Assembly: GCF_024448335.1 (NCBI RefSeq)
Contig: NZ_JAMOHM010000004.1
Location: forward strand, 248,001-312,000
Origin: Stutzerimonas frequens
Lineage (GTDB): Bacteria > Pseudomonadota > Gammaproteobacteria > Pseudomonadales > Pseudomonadaceae
Direction of reading: 5' to 3'
DNA: 64,000 nucleotides
Shown here: positions 10,241-17,886 of the stretch, in pieces
Position numbering within the stretch: position 1 is the first letter of the stretch
Layout of the letters: each line of letters opens with the position of its first letter
Program-made: the position numbers and the translations under genes
The notes under the pieces: model-generated
Told to the model about the DNA's origin: nothing
Seen by the model: only the letters and a program-made list of their open reading frames with translations
Database searches by the model: none

Positions 10241-10774
10241 ATGCGCATCCCCGCCACGCTCGCCATCACGTCCCTGCTGCTCACCCCGCTCGCCCAGGCG
10301 AAGGAATACCCCATCGGCGAACCGCAGCAGTGCGGTGGCATGGAGGTCGGCGCAGTGTACCTGCAGCCGGTCGAAATGGACCCGCCGGGCATGATGCGCG
10401 CCGCCGCCGAGTCCGACGTGCATCTCGAGGCCGACATCAGCGCCACCGAGGACAACCGCAACGGCTGGCAGGAAGGCAGCTTCGTGCCCTACCTGAGCAT
10501 CCACTACACGCTGCGCAAGAAGGGTTCCGACGAAGTCGTCGAAGGCGAGTTCCACCCGATGGTCGCCAACGACGGGCCGCATTATGGAGACAACGTCAAG
10601 CTGCTCGGCCCCGGCAAGTACCAGCTGACCTACAAGATCCTGCCGCCAGGCTCGGGGCACGCCATGTTCGGTCGCCACACCGACAAGGAAACCGGCGTCG
10701 CGCCCTGGTTCGAAGGCTGCGAGCTGAACTACGAGTTCACCTACGCCGGCATCGGCAAGAAAGGGGGCTACTGA
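10241..10774 (+). CDS. periplasmic P19/FetP-type iron transport protein
   Basis: The 177-residue precursor has a signal peptide cleaved after LAQA (about residue 20). The mature domain matches the P19 (Tp34/FetP) family of periplasmic ferrous-iron and copper-binding proteins. Metal-site elements include CGGMEVG, the ESDVHLEADI histidine and GSGHAMFGRH. P19 proteins deliver iron to an FTR1-type permease. It opens a compact operon with a cupredoxin-like protein, FTR1 and a polyferredoxin. GGAGG precedes the start, and the stop overlaps the next start (TGATG). Confidence 0.88.
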   Translation: MRIPATLAITSLLLTPLAQAKEYPIGEPQQCGGMEVGAVYLQPVEMDPPGMMRAAAESDVHLEADISATEDNRNGWQEGSFVPYLSIHYTLRKKGSDEVVEGEFHPMVANDGPHYGDNVKLLGPGKYQLTYKILPPGSGHAMFGRHTDKETGVAPWFEGCELNYEFTYAGIGKKGGY

Positions 10775-11112
10775 TGGACCGCGCCGGGCGCTCGCTGCTC
10801 GGCGCGCTGCCCCTGCTGGCCGGGCTCGCGGGCCCGGTGCAGGCCGCGCTGCCGACCTACGAGCTGACCATCCGTGACGGCCACTTCGAGCCGGCGACCC
10901 TGGAGGTGCCGGCTCGTCAGCGTTTCAAGATCATCGTGCACAACGCCGGCAGCGGGCCGACCGAGTTCGAGAGCACGCCGCTGCGCGTCGAGAAGGTGCT
11001 GTCACCGGGCGTGACCTCCTTCGTCGTGATCCACCCGTTGAAGCCGGGCCGCTATCCGTTCTTCGACGAATTCCATATGGATCTTCCCGAGGGCGAGATC
11101 GTCGCCAAGTAG
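10774..11112 (+). CDS. periplasmic cupredoxin-like protein of the iron-uptake operon
   Basis: This 112-residue protein has a signal peptide ending at PVQA and one cupredoxin-like beta domain (YELTIRDGHFEPATLEVPA opening, FDEFHMDLPEGEIV close). It lacks the normal blue-copper cysteine; an H-M pair near the C-terminus may be all that remains of a metal site. EfeO-type iron transporters carry a similar domain. It may assist oxidation or hand-over of Fe(II) between P19 and FTR1; this is inferred from operon position. Confidence 0.75.
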   Translation: MDRAGRSLLGALPLLAGLAGPVQAALPTYELTIRDGHFEPATLEVPARQRFKIIVHNAGSGPTEFESTPLRVEKVLSPGVTSFVVIHPLKPGRYPFFDEFHMDLPEGEIVAK

Positions 11113-11127
11113 TTAAGGAGCACATCC

Positions 11128-11985
11128 ATGGGCCAATCCATGTTCATCGTCTGGCGCGAAAGCGTCGAGGCCCTGCTGGTCATCGGCATCCTGCATGCGT
11201 GGCTGCGTCAGCAACCGGGTGCCGGCAACGCCCTGCGCATGCTCTGGGCCGGCGTCGCCGCCGGGCTCGGCCTGGCCGGCGCGCTGGGCTGGGGCGTGCT
11301 GCAGGCCGGCGACTGGCTGGCCGGCAGCGGTGGCGAATGGTTCCAGTGCGCGATGCTGCTGGTAGCCAGCCTGCTGATCCTGCACATGGTCGGCTGGATG
11401 CACCAGCACGGCCGGACCCTGAAGACCAGCCTGCAGAACAGCGCGGCGGACAAGCTCAGCCAGGGCAGCGGCTTCGGCCTGCTGGTGCTGGCCATGCTCG
11501 CCGTCGGGCGCGAAGGCAGCGAGACGGTGGTGTTCCTCTATGGCATCGGCAACCAGCAGCAGGGCCAGGACCTCACCGGCTTCGTCATCGGCGGAGTTCT
11601 GGGCTTTGTCCTCGCCCTGCTCAGCTATGCCGCGCTGCAGGCTGGCAGCCGTTACTTCAGCTGGCGGCGTTTCTTCCAGGTCAGCGAGGTGATGTTGCTG
11701 CTGCTCGGTGGCGCCCTGCTGATGGCCGCGCTGGATCGCTTCAGCGGCCAGCTGATGGGCATGGATGTGCCGGAAGTGTTCTATACGGTGTTCGGCGATC
11801 CGCTCTGGGACACCTCCGCCCTGCTGGATGACGGTAGCGCCCTCGGTGGCACCCTGGCCGGCCTCACCGGCTACCGCGCCATGCCGTCACTGGCCGCGGT
11901 TGTGACACTCGCCCTGTACTGGCTCGCCGCATGGGCCTGGCTCAAACCCCGGGCCCAGGTGCAGCTCGCTGCGAGGCCAGCATGA
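11128..11985 (+). CDS. FTR1-family iron permease
   Basis: This 285-residue inner-membrane protein has about seven transmembrane helices and both diagnostic iron-binding motifs: RESVE at residues 10-14 and REGSE at 128-132. FTR1/EfeU permeases move iron across the cytoplasmic membrane. AAGGAG precedes the start. The stop overlaps the following gene by ATGA. With P19 and a 4Fe-4S membrane protein it forms an iron-uptake module that differs from EfeUOB, which lacks the polyferredoxin. Confidence 0.9.
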   Translation: MGQSMFIVWRESVEALLVIGILHAWLRQQPGAGNALRMLWAGVAAGLGLAGALGWGVLQAGDWLAGSGGEWFQCAMLLVASLLILHMVGWMHQHGRTLKTSLQNSAADKLSQGSGFGLLVLAMLAVGREGSETVVFLYGIGNQQQGQDLTGFVIGGVLGFVLALLSYAALQAGSRYFSWRRFFQVSEVMLLLLGGALLMAALDRFSGQLMGMDVPEVFYTVFGDPLWDTSALLDDGSALGGTLAGLTGYRAMPSLAAVVTLALYWLAAWAWLKPRAQVQLAARPA

Positions 11986-13355
11986 TCAGCCAGGCGCCGT
12001 GGCTGGCGCGACTCGGTGATCTGCTGCGCCAGCATGCCAAGGCCATTCGCACGCTGCAGTGGCTGGTGGTGGGGTTCTACCTGACGCTGCTGGTGATTCC
12101 CGCCTTTCTCGATCTGCCGCCGGCCCAGGCCGGCATGCTCGACAACCTGACGGTACTGGCGCAGTTCATCTTCTGGGGCCTGTGGTGGCCCTTCGTGCTG
12201 CTGTCGATGATCTTCTTCGGCCGCCTGTGGTGCGGTGTGCTCTGCCCGGAAGGCTCGCTCAGCGAGTGGATCAGCTGGCGTGGGCTGAACAAGCGCACGC
12301 CGCGCTGGGTGCGCTGGAGCGGCTGGCCGACCATTGCCTTCATCCTCACCACCGTCTATGGCCAGCTGATCAGCGTCTACGACTACGCCCAGGCGGCGCT
12401 GCTGATTCTCGGAGGCTCCACCGTCGCGGCGATGCTGGTGGGCTTTCTCTACGGCCGCGGCAAGCGCGTCTGGTGCCGCCATCTGTGCCCGGTCAGCGGC
12501 GTGTTCGCCCTGCTCGCCCGGCTGGCGCCGGTGCACTACAAGGTCGATGAGCAGCGCTGGCTGGAAAACCGCGAACCGCACCTGCCGACGCCCAACTGTG
12601 CGCCGTTGATCGACATTCGCCGCATGCAGGGCAACGCCGACTGCCATGCCTGCGGCCGCTGCAGCGGACAGCGCGGCGCAGTGCAGCTGAGCGCCCGCTC
12701 ACCAAACGCGGAAATCCTCATCGTCGGCGGCCAGCGGCAAGGCGAGCACTGGGACAGCACCCTGCTGCTGTTCGGCATGATCGGCCTGGCTATGGGCGCG
12801 TTCCAGTGGACGGTCAGCCCCTGGTTCATCGCCCTCAAGCAGGCCGCGGCGGAATGGCTGGTGGATCGCGATATCTTCTGGCCGCTGGAAGCCAACGCGC
12901 CCTGGTGGCTGCTGACCCACTATCCGCAGGCCAACGATGCCTTCACCTGGCTCGATGGCGCGGCGATCCTCACCTATATCTTCGGCGCCTCGCTGTTGAT
13001 TGGCGGCGCACTCTGGCTATTGCTACGTACAGCCGTGCGCGTCATGCGCCGCGGCGACAATGTGTTCCAGCACCTGGCGCTGGCGCTGGTGCCGCTGGGC
13101 GGCGCCGGGCTGTTTCTCGGCCTCTCGGCGACCACGGTCAAGCTGCTGCGCTACGAGGGTTTCCTGCTGGCCTGGGCACAACCGGCTCGCGCCGCGCTGC
13201 TGATCGGCGCCATCGCATGGAGCCTGTATCTGGCCTGGAACGTCATCAGCCGGCACGGCGGCAATGGCCTGCGCCGGCTACTGGCATTCGCCTGCGTGAA
13301 CGCCGGCTGCGCGCTGGTTGGCTACGGCTGGTGGCTGCAGTTCTGGGGCTGGTGA
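11982..13355 (+). CDS. membrane-bound 4Fe-4S polyferredoxin of the iron-uptake operon
   Basis: This 457-residue protein resembles NapH/NosR/YccM-type membrane ferredoxins. It has WCGVLCPEGS and WCRHLCPVSG (C-x3-CP motifs) and a CHACGRCSG cluster. At least six hydrophobic helices are seen, including a C-terminal block after residue 260. It probably moves electrons across the membrane, perhaps to keep iron ferrous or to drive the permease; this is inferred from the operon. The ATG overlaps the FTR1 stop. Confidence 0.8.
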   Translation: MISQAPWLARLGDLLRQHAKAIRTLQWLVVGFYLTLLVIPAFLDLPPAQAGMLDNLTVLAQFIFWGLWWPFVLLSMIFFGRLWCGVLCPEGSLSEWISWRGLNKRTPRWVRWSGWPTIAFILTTVYGQLISVYDYAQAALLILGGSTVAAMLVGFLYGRGKRVWCRHLCPVSGVFALLARLAPVHYKVDEQRWLENREPHLPTPNCAPLIDIRRMQGNADCHACGRCSGQRGAVQLSARSPNAEILIVGGQRQGEHWDSTLLLFGMIGLAMGAFQWTVSPWFIALKQAAAEWLVDRDIFWPLEANAPWWLLTHYPQANDAFTWLDGAAILTYIFGASLLIGGALWLLLRTAVRVMRRGDNVFQHLALALVPLGGAGLFLGLSATTVKLLRYEGFLLAWAQPARAALLIGAIAWSLYLAWNVISRHGGNGLRRLLAFACVNAGCALVGYGWWLQFWGW

Positions 13356-13475
13356 GTCGCCTGTTCTAGGTGGGCTGAAGCCCTCCCTACAGAGCGTGGA
13401 AGACCATCACGGTAGGGGGCTGCGCTCCCTTCCCCGCAACGCATACACGACTAGGGGTGCAGGGAAAGCCTGCGA

Positions 13476-14171
13476 CTAACCGCGCAACACGAAGGACGGG
13501 AACAGTCGATCCAGGCGTTCCCACAGCCGCTGCTGGTCGTAAGGTGCGCGGCTCTCGGCAAGGTTGTCGTCGAGCATGCGCGCGGTGCGCACGCATTGCA
13601 CGGCGAAGCGTTCGACACCCAGACGGCGCAGACGCTGCGCCATGTCCCACAGGCTATCGGCATCGAACAGCTGCCAGTGCACAGTGGTCCGGCATTCATG
13701 CTCGACACCGCTTTCCAGCAGGTGCTCGAGGCTCCTCCAGTTGGCCTTGCCGCTGCCGTCCACGCCGGTGATCGCCGTGCTCTGCTCGGGCAGCGCCTTG
13801 ACGTCGAAACCGACCCAGTCCACCAGCGGCAGAATACCGGCGAACAGCTTCGGCTTGATGCCGGCGCTGTGCAGGCCGACCTTGTAGCCCAGCGCCCGCA
13901 CCTGGGCGATGGCCTCGGGCAGCGCGGTCTGCAGGGTTGGCTCGCCGCCGCTGAACACCACCGCCTCGAGCAGGCCGACGCGTTGCTCGAGGAACGCCAG
14001 AATCTCCGACCACGGCCTTTCTTCGTTGCCACAGGCGGGAATCAGCTGCGGGTTGTGGCAGTAGCGACAGCGCCAGCCGCAGCCCTGGCAAAACAGCACG
14101 CAGGCCAGATGGTCGGGAAAATCCAGCGTGGTCAGGGGGACCAGCCCCCCGACGCGAAGTGCTGCGGTCAC
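13476..14171 (-). CDS. nrdG: anaerobic ribonucleotide reductase activating protein
   Basis: This 231-residue radical-SAM activase generates the glycyl radical on class III ribonucleotide reductase. The cluster motif C-GWR-C-RY-C is at C31/C35/C38, with an extra C28 in front, followed by FSGGEPTLQ, the SAM-binding GGE motif. The start is a GTG overlapping the stop of the upstream 51-codon gene (GTGA), so the two are translationally coupled. It is the last gene of nrdD-(glycyl-radical peptide)-nrdG. Confidence 0.93.
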   Translation of the reverse strand: MTAALRVGGLVPLTTLDFPDHLACVLFCQGCGWRCRYCHNPQLIPACGNEERPWSEILAFLEQRVGLLEAVVFSGGEPTLQTALPEAIAQVRALGYKVGLHSAGIKPKLFAGILPLVDWVGFDVKALPEQSTAITGVDGSGKANWRSLEHLLESGVEHECRTTVHWQLFDADSLWDMAQRLRRLGVERFAVQCVRTARMLDDNLAESRAPYDQQRLWERLDRLFPSFVLRG

Positions 14172-14323
14172 CGCGCCGCCGCTTCAGTGAAGTGTAGGCG
14201 CTCGCGATGCTCGGACTGCTTGCCCGGATTGAATGCGGCGACCGGGCGGTGATAGCCCATCACGCGGGTCCAGACTTCGCAACGCTGGCGCTGGTCCTGG
14301 GGCAGTTGGTTGGCTTGGGTCAT
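14168..14323 (-). CDS. stand-alone glycyl-radical domain peptide of anaerobic ribonucleotide reductase
   Basis: This 51-codon gene has AAAGGAG 9 nt before its ATG. Residues 15-37 (C-E-V-W-T-R-V-M-G-Y, then AAFNPGKQ) match the C-terminal glycyl-radical loop of class III reductases (RVxGY with the radical glycine, here G23, then FN-GK). The large NrdD encoded just upstream ends after its zinc-site cysteines and has no such loop. The peptide therefore probably supplies the radical glycine in trans, much as YfiD does for pyruvate formate-lyase. It lies 73 bp after nrdD in a different frame and overlaps nrdG by four bases. Confidence 0.8.
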   Translation of the reverse strand: MTQANQLPQDQRQRCEVWTRVMGYHRPVAAFNPGKQSEHRERLHFTEAAAR

Positions 14324-14396
14324 GCTGATGCTCCTTTGCGGGGGGGTGAGTATGCGGCGCCGCACCTCATGGCGCGGCGTGACATGGGATCGCAGA

Positions 14397-16415
14397 TCAG
14401 ACGGCCAGGGCCGCTTCGGCCTGCTGCTTGTGCAGCAGCGCCTCGTCGCATTTCGGGCAGAACTCGTGCTCGCCGGCGAGATAGCCGTGCACCGGACAGA
14501 TCGAGAAGGTCGGCGTCACCGTCAGGTAGGGCAGGCGGAAGCGCGACAGCGCATTGCGTACCAGCTTCTTGCAGGCTTCGGCCGAGGAAATCTGCTCGGC
14601 CATGTACAGGTGCAGCACGGTGCCGCCGGTGTACTTGCACTGCAGTTCGTCCTGCAATGCCAGCGCCTCGAAGGGATCGTCGGTGAAACCCACCGGCAGC
14701 TGCGACGAGTTGGTGTAGTACGGCGCCTCGGCCGTACCCGCCTGGAGGATGTCCGGGAAACGCTTGCGGTCTTCCTTGGCGAAGCGATAGGTAGTGCCCT
14801 CCGCCGGTGTCGCCTCGAGGTTGTAGAGGTGCCCGGTGTCTTCCTGAAACTGCACCAGCCGCGCCCGCACGTGGTCGAGCACCTCGAGGGCCAGCGCGCG
14901 ACCGGCTTCGCTGTGCAACCCCTCGGCGTCATCGGTGAAGTTGCGCAGCATCTCGTGCAGGCCGTTCACGCCGATGGTGGAGAAGTGATTGCGCAGGGTG
15001 CCGAGGTAACGCTTGGTGTAGGGGTAGAGCCCGGCATCCATATGCTGCTGGATGACCTTGCGCTTGACCTCCAAACTCTGCCGAGCCATCTCCAGCAGGC
15101 GATCCAGCTGCTGGAGCAGGGCCGCCTTGTCGCCGCGGTAGAGGTAACCCAGCCGCGCGCAGTTGATCGTCACCACGCCCAGCGAACCGGTTTGCTCGGC
15201 CGAGCCGAACAACCCGCCGCCACGCTTGAGCAGCTCGCGCACGTCCAGTTGCAGGCGGCAGCACATGGAACGCACTTGGTTGGGCTGCATGTCCGAGTTG
15301 AGGAAGTTCTGGAAGTACGGCAGCCCGTAGCGCGCGGTCATCTCGAACAGGCGCTCGGCGTTGTCGCTGTCCCAGGGGAAGTCGTGGGTGATGTTGTAGG
15401 TCGGGATCGGGAAGGTGAACACCCGGCCGAGGCCGTCGCCGGCCTGCATGACTTCGATGTAGGCGCGGTTGATCAGCTCCATCTCGGCCTGCAGCTCGCC
15501 GTAGGCGAAGGGCATCTCCTCGCCGCCGATATAGGGGATCTGCTCGCGCAGGTCCTCGGGGCAGACCCAGTCGAAGGTCAGGTTGGTGAACGGCGTTTGC
15601 GTGCCCCAGCGCGACGGCACGTTGAGGTTGTAGATGAACTCCTGGATCGCCTGGCGCACCTCATCGAAACCCAGCCGGTCCTTGCGCACGAAGGGCGCGA
15701 GATAGGTATCGAAGCTGCTGAACGCCTGGGCGCCGGCCCACTCGTTCTGCAGCGTGCCGAGGAAGTTGACCATCTGCCCCAGGGCGCTGGACAGGTGCTT
15801 CGGCGGGCCCGCCTCGACTCGCCCGGGAATGCCGTTGAAACCCTCGTTCAACAGCGTGCGCAGCGACCAGCCGGCGCAGTAGCCGGCGAGCATGTCCAGG
15901 TCGTGGATATGCAGATCGCCTTCGCGGTGCGCCGTGCCGATCTCCGGGCTGTAGACCTCGTCCAGCCAGTAGTTGGCGGTGACCTTGCCCGACACGTTGA
16001 GGATCAACCCACCCAGTGAATAGCCCTGGTTGGCGTTGGCCCGTACGCGCCAGTCTTCGCGCGAGAGGTATTCGTTCATCGAGGCCGCGACATCCACCAC
16101 TGCCTTGCGATCGCGGCGCAGGCGCGCGTGGCGCTCGCGGTAGACGATGTAGGCGCGCGCCGTGTCGAAGTGGCCGGCAGCCATCAGCGTGCGCTCGACA
16201 CCATCCTGTACCTGCTCCACCTCCACCGCCGTGCGATGGGCCAGCTGCAGGCAGACTGCCTCGGCCAGGGCATGAGCCTCCGACGCACCGAATTCGCCCG
16301 TGGCCGCGCCGGCGGCCGCGATTGCACGCTCGATCTTCGCCATGTCGAACGCCGCCAGGCGGCCGTCGCGCTTGCGCAGTGAAACCGGTTCTGTCACTTC
16401 TGCCTGCCTGGGCAT
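14397..16415 (-). CDS. nrdD: anaerobic (class III) ribonucleoside-triphosphate reductase, large part
   Basis: This 672-residue enzyme reduces ribonucleoside triphosphates to deoxy forms without oxygen. It begins with an ATP-cone (SLRKRDGRLAAFDMAKIERAI) for allosteric control, followed by the alpha/beta-barrel catalytic domain. The C-terminus has ICPVHGYLAGEHEFCPKCDE, the expected zinc site, and then stops: the usual glycyl-radical RVxGY segment is missing and appears in the next small gene. The start at MPRQAEV is preferred because GGAGG lies 5 nt upstream; an ATG 12 nt earlier lacks a site. NrdR-like boxes and an FNR/DNR dyad precede it. Confidence 0.93.
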   Translation of the reverse strand: MPRQAEVTEPVSLRKRDGRLAAFDMAKIERAIAAAGAATGEFGASEAHALAEAVCLQLAHRTAVEVEQVQDGVERTLMAAGHFDTARAYIVYRERHARLRRDRKAVVDVAASMNEYLSREDWRVRANANQGYSLGGLILNVSGKVTANYWLDEVYSPEIGTAHREGDLHIHDLDMLAGYCAGWSLRTLLNEGFNGIPGRVEAGPPKHLSSALGQMVNFLGTLQNEWAGAQAFSSFDTYLAPFVRKDRLGFDEVRQAIQEFIYNLNVPSRWGTQTPFTNLTFDWVCPEDLREQIPYIGGEEMPFAYGELQAEMELINRAYIEVMQAGDGLGRVFTFPIPTYNITHDFPWDSDNAERLFEMTARYGLPYFQNFLNSDMQPNQVRSMCCRLQLDVRELLKRGGGLFGSAEQTGSLGVVTINCARLGYLYRGDKAALLQQLDRLLEMARQSLEVKRKVIQQHMDAGLYPYTKRYLGTLRNHFSTIGVNGLHEMLRNFTDDAEGLHSEAGRALALEVLDHVRARLVQFQEDTGHLYNLEATPAEGTTYRFAKEDRKRFPDILQAGTAEAPYYTNSSQLPVGFTDDPFEALALQDELQCKYTGGTVLHLYMAEQISSAEACKKLVRNALSRFRLPYLTVTPTFSICPVHGYLAGEHEFCPKCDEALLHKQQAEAALAV

Positions 16416-16426
16416 CCACGCCTCCA

Positions 16427-16442
16427 TACCATATGTAGTGTT
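16427..16442. promoter_or_regulatory. NrdR-box-like sequence 1 upstream of nrdD
   Basis: TACCATATGTAGTGTT fits one side of the NrdR consensus (ATATATWGTGT). It lies 12 bp before the nrdD start and exactly 30 bp from a second copy. Paired NrdR boxes about three helical turns apart are the usual arrangement before ribonucleotide reductase genes. Confidence 0.6.
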
Positions 16443-16456
16443 GTTTCTGACTTAAA

Positions 16457-16472
16457 ACACAATATGGTGCGA
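16457..16472. promoter_or_regulatory. NrdR-box-like sequence 2 upstream of nrdD
   Basis: ACACAATATGGTGCGA matches the left half of the NrdR palindrome (ACACWATAT) well and is centred 30 bp from the first box. Confidence 0.6.
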
Positions 16473-16499
16473 CTTTAGAGGCGGAACCCTGTTACCGAA

Positions 16500-16513
16500 T
16501 TGACCATCGTCAA
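16500..16513. promoter_or_regulatory. FNR/DNR-type dyad between nrdD and dnrS
   Basis: TTGAC-CATC-GTCAA is a perfect inverted repeat of the FNR/ANR/DNR type. It lies 85 bp upstream of the nrdD start and 128 bp upstream of dnrS, and so could serve either gene. Confidence 0.8.
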
Positions 16514-16561
16514 GCCAGCTTAAGCGATTGCCGAGCGGTCGCATCGCCATAGCCGGCAGAC

Positions 16562-16575
16562 TTGTCCAGCGTCAA
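16562..16575. promoter_or_regulatory. second FNR/DNR-type dyad upstream of dnrS
   Basis: TTGTC-CAGC-GTCAA has one base off the perfect left arm. It is centred about 73 bp before the dnrS ATG, a good place for activation or autoregulation. Confidence 0.6.
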
Positions 16576-16641
16576 GGAACTCTCCGCGTGCCGCCTCCTA
16601 GGATGCAGCCTGGTAAACCCGGTTCGTCCGGGGGAGGACAC

Positions 16642-17319
16642 ATGCTCACCGAACATTCGCTGATCGCCGAATTGCGCCGCCATCATCTGTTCAGCCGGCT
16701 GCCGGATGCCGCGCTGCAGGAAGTCTGCGCCTCGGCCAACCTGAAGCGCCTGCCGACCGGTGCCTCGCTGTTTCATCAGGGCGACAAGGCTGACCGCTTC
16801 TATTTCCTCTTCAGCGGCCAGATCAAGCTGCATCGAGTGGTCTGCGACGGCCAGGAGAAGCTGGTTGAAGTGATGCGCGCCGGTGAGTCCTTCGCCGAAG
16901 CGCTGCTGTTCAAGGGCACGCCCAGCTATCCGGTCAGCGCCACGGCGCTCAAGGCCAGCCTGGTGGCAAGCCTGAACGGGCCGCACTACCGGCGCATTCT
17001 CGAGCAGCAGCCGGATATCTGCCTCGACATCCTCGCCACCTTGAGCATTCGCCTGCACCAGCGCATGACCGAGATCGACACCCTCACCCTGGCCAACGCC
17101 AGTCATCGGGTGGTGCGCTTTCTCGCCCAGTCGCAGCAGGACGACAGCGGCGTGGTGATGCTCGACGTGCCGAAGCGGTTGATCGCTTCGAAGCTGGGCA
17201 TCCAGCCGGAAACCTTTTCGCGCATCCTGCATCGCCTGATCGACGCCGGGACCATCTCCGTCCAGCGCCGACGCATCGAGATCCTCGACCACCGCAAGCT
17301 GGCGGCCTATGACGAATGA
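16642..17319 (+). CDS. dnrS: DNR-type Crp/Fnr-family regulator (DnrS-like)
   Basis: This 225-residue protein has a cyclic-nucleotide-binding-like sensor domain (about residues 15-130), a dimerisation helix (LSIRLHQRMTEIDTLTLANA) and a winged helix (about 160-225). The recognition helix IQPETFSRILHRL carries the E-x-x-S-R pattern that reads TTGAT half-sites. The N-terminus lacks the FNR cluster cysteines, as in heme/NO-sensing DNR proteins. GGGGGAGG precedes the start. I use dnrS because P. stutzeri has several such regulators and this one adjoins nrdD; the particular name is less certain than the family. Confidence 0.85.
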   Translation: MLTEHSLIAELRRHHLFSRLPDAALQEVCASANLKRLPTGASLFHQGDKADRFYFLFSGQIKLHRVVCDGQEKLVEVMRAGESFAEALLFKGTPSYPVSATALKASLVASLNGPHYRRILEQQPDICLDILATLSIRLHQRMTEIDTLTLANASHRVVRFLAQSQQDDSGVVMLDVPKRLIASKLGIQPETFSRILHRLIDAGTISVQRRRIEILDHRKLAAYDE

Positions 17320-17344
17320 CCTGCGACAGAGCGCCTCAGCGTTC

Positions 17345-17358
17345 TTGACTACTGTCAA
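17345..17358. promoter_or_regulatory. FNR/DNR-type dyad before the DGC protein gene
   Basis: TTGAC-TACT-GTCAA is a perfect dyad in the gap between dnrS and the DGC-domain gene, centred about 68 bp before its ATG. Confidence 0.8.
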
Positions 17359-17418
17359 AGCCAGCCAGGCATTCGGCTTGGAAAATGGCCAGCGTCAAGA
17401 CGCTGCCGGGAACATGCC

Positions 17419-17805
17419 ATGACTGTCACCACGCCCCTGCCGCTGGTCTACTCCTGCTCGGGATGCTCGAACGTCGCCCAGCTGGCCAACACCCTGGCGG
17501 TGCGACTCGATCGCGCCGGACTCGCGGAAATGTCCTGCATAGCCGGCGTCGGTGGTCGTGTCGCGGCGCTGGTGAAAAAGGCCAATTCCGGCCGGCCGAT
17601 CCTGGCCATCGACGGCTGTCCGATGCATTGCGCGCGTGCCTGCCTAGCGCAGCACGGCGTGACGCCCGACGTGCACATCACCCTTAGCAGCTACGGCCTG
17701 CGCAAGCGCTACCGGGAAGACTGCAGCGAGGATGAGATCATGGCGCTGTTGGAAGACATGAAGGCGATCATCGCCAGCGACCGCATGCAGCTGCGCGCGG
17801 GGTGA
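17419..17805 (+). CDS. DGC-domain putative zinc-binding protein
   Basis: This 128-residue cytoplasmic protein has conserved cysteines in YSCSGCSN at the N-terminus and in AIDGCPMHCARAC around residue 60. The D-G-C motif defines the small DGC family, described as putative zinc-binding. No biochemical role is established to my knowledge. It follows dnrS and has its own perfect FNR/DNR dyad, so expression under oxygen limitation or NO is predicted. It converges on ubiT. Confidence 0.8.
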   Translation: MTVTTPLPLVYSCSGCSNVAQLANTLAVRLDRAGLAEMSCIAGVGGRVAALVKKANSGRPILAIDGCPMHCARACLAQHGVTPDVHITLSSYGLRKRYREDCSEDEIMALLEDMKAIIASDRMQLRAG

Positions 17806-17886
17806 GATTCCGCAGGGTTGGCCTGCTACGCGAAGCGACGCCAATAGCGCACCGGGATAGTCACCGGCGCGCTCAGCGCTCCACGA

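Noticed and set aside
14310..16019. A 569-codon plus-strand frame opposite nrdD
   Set aside because: It is an antisense shadow with no recognisable protein features.
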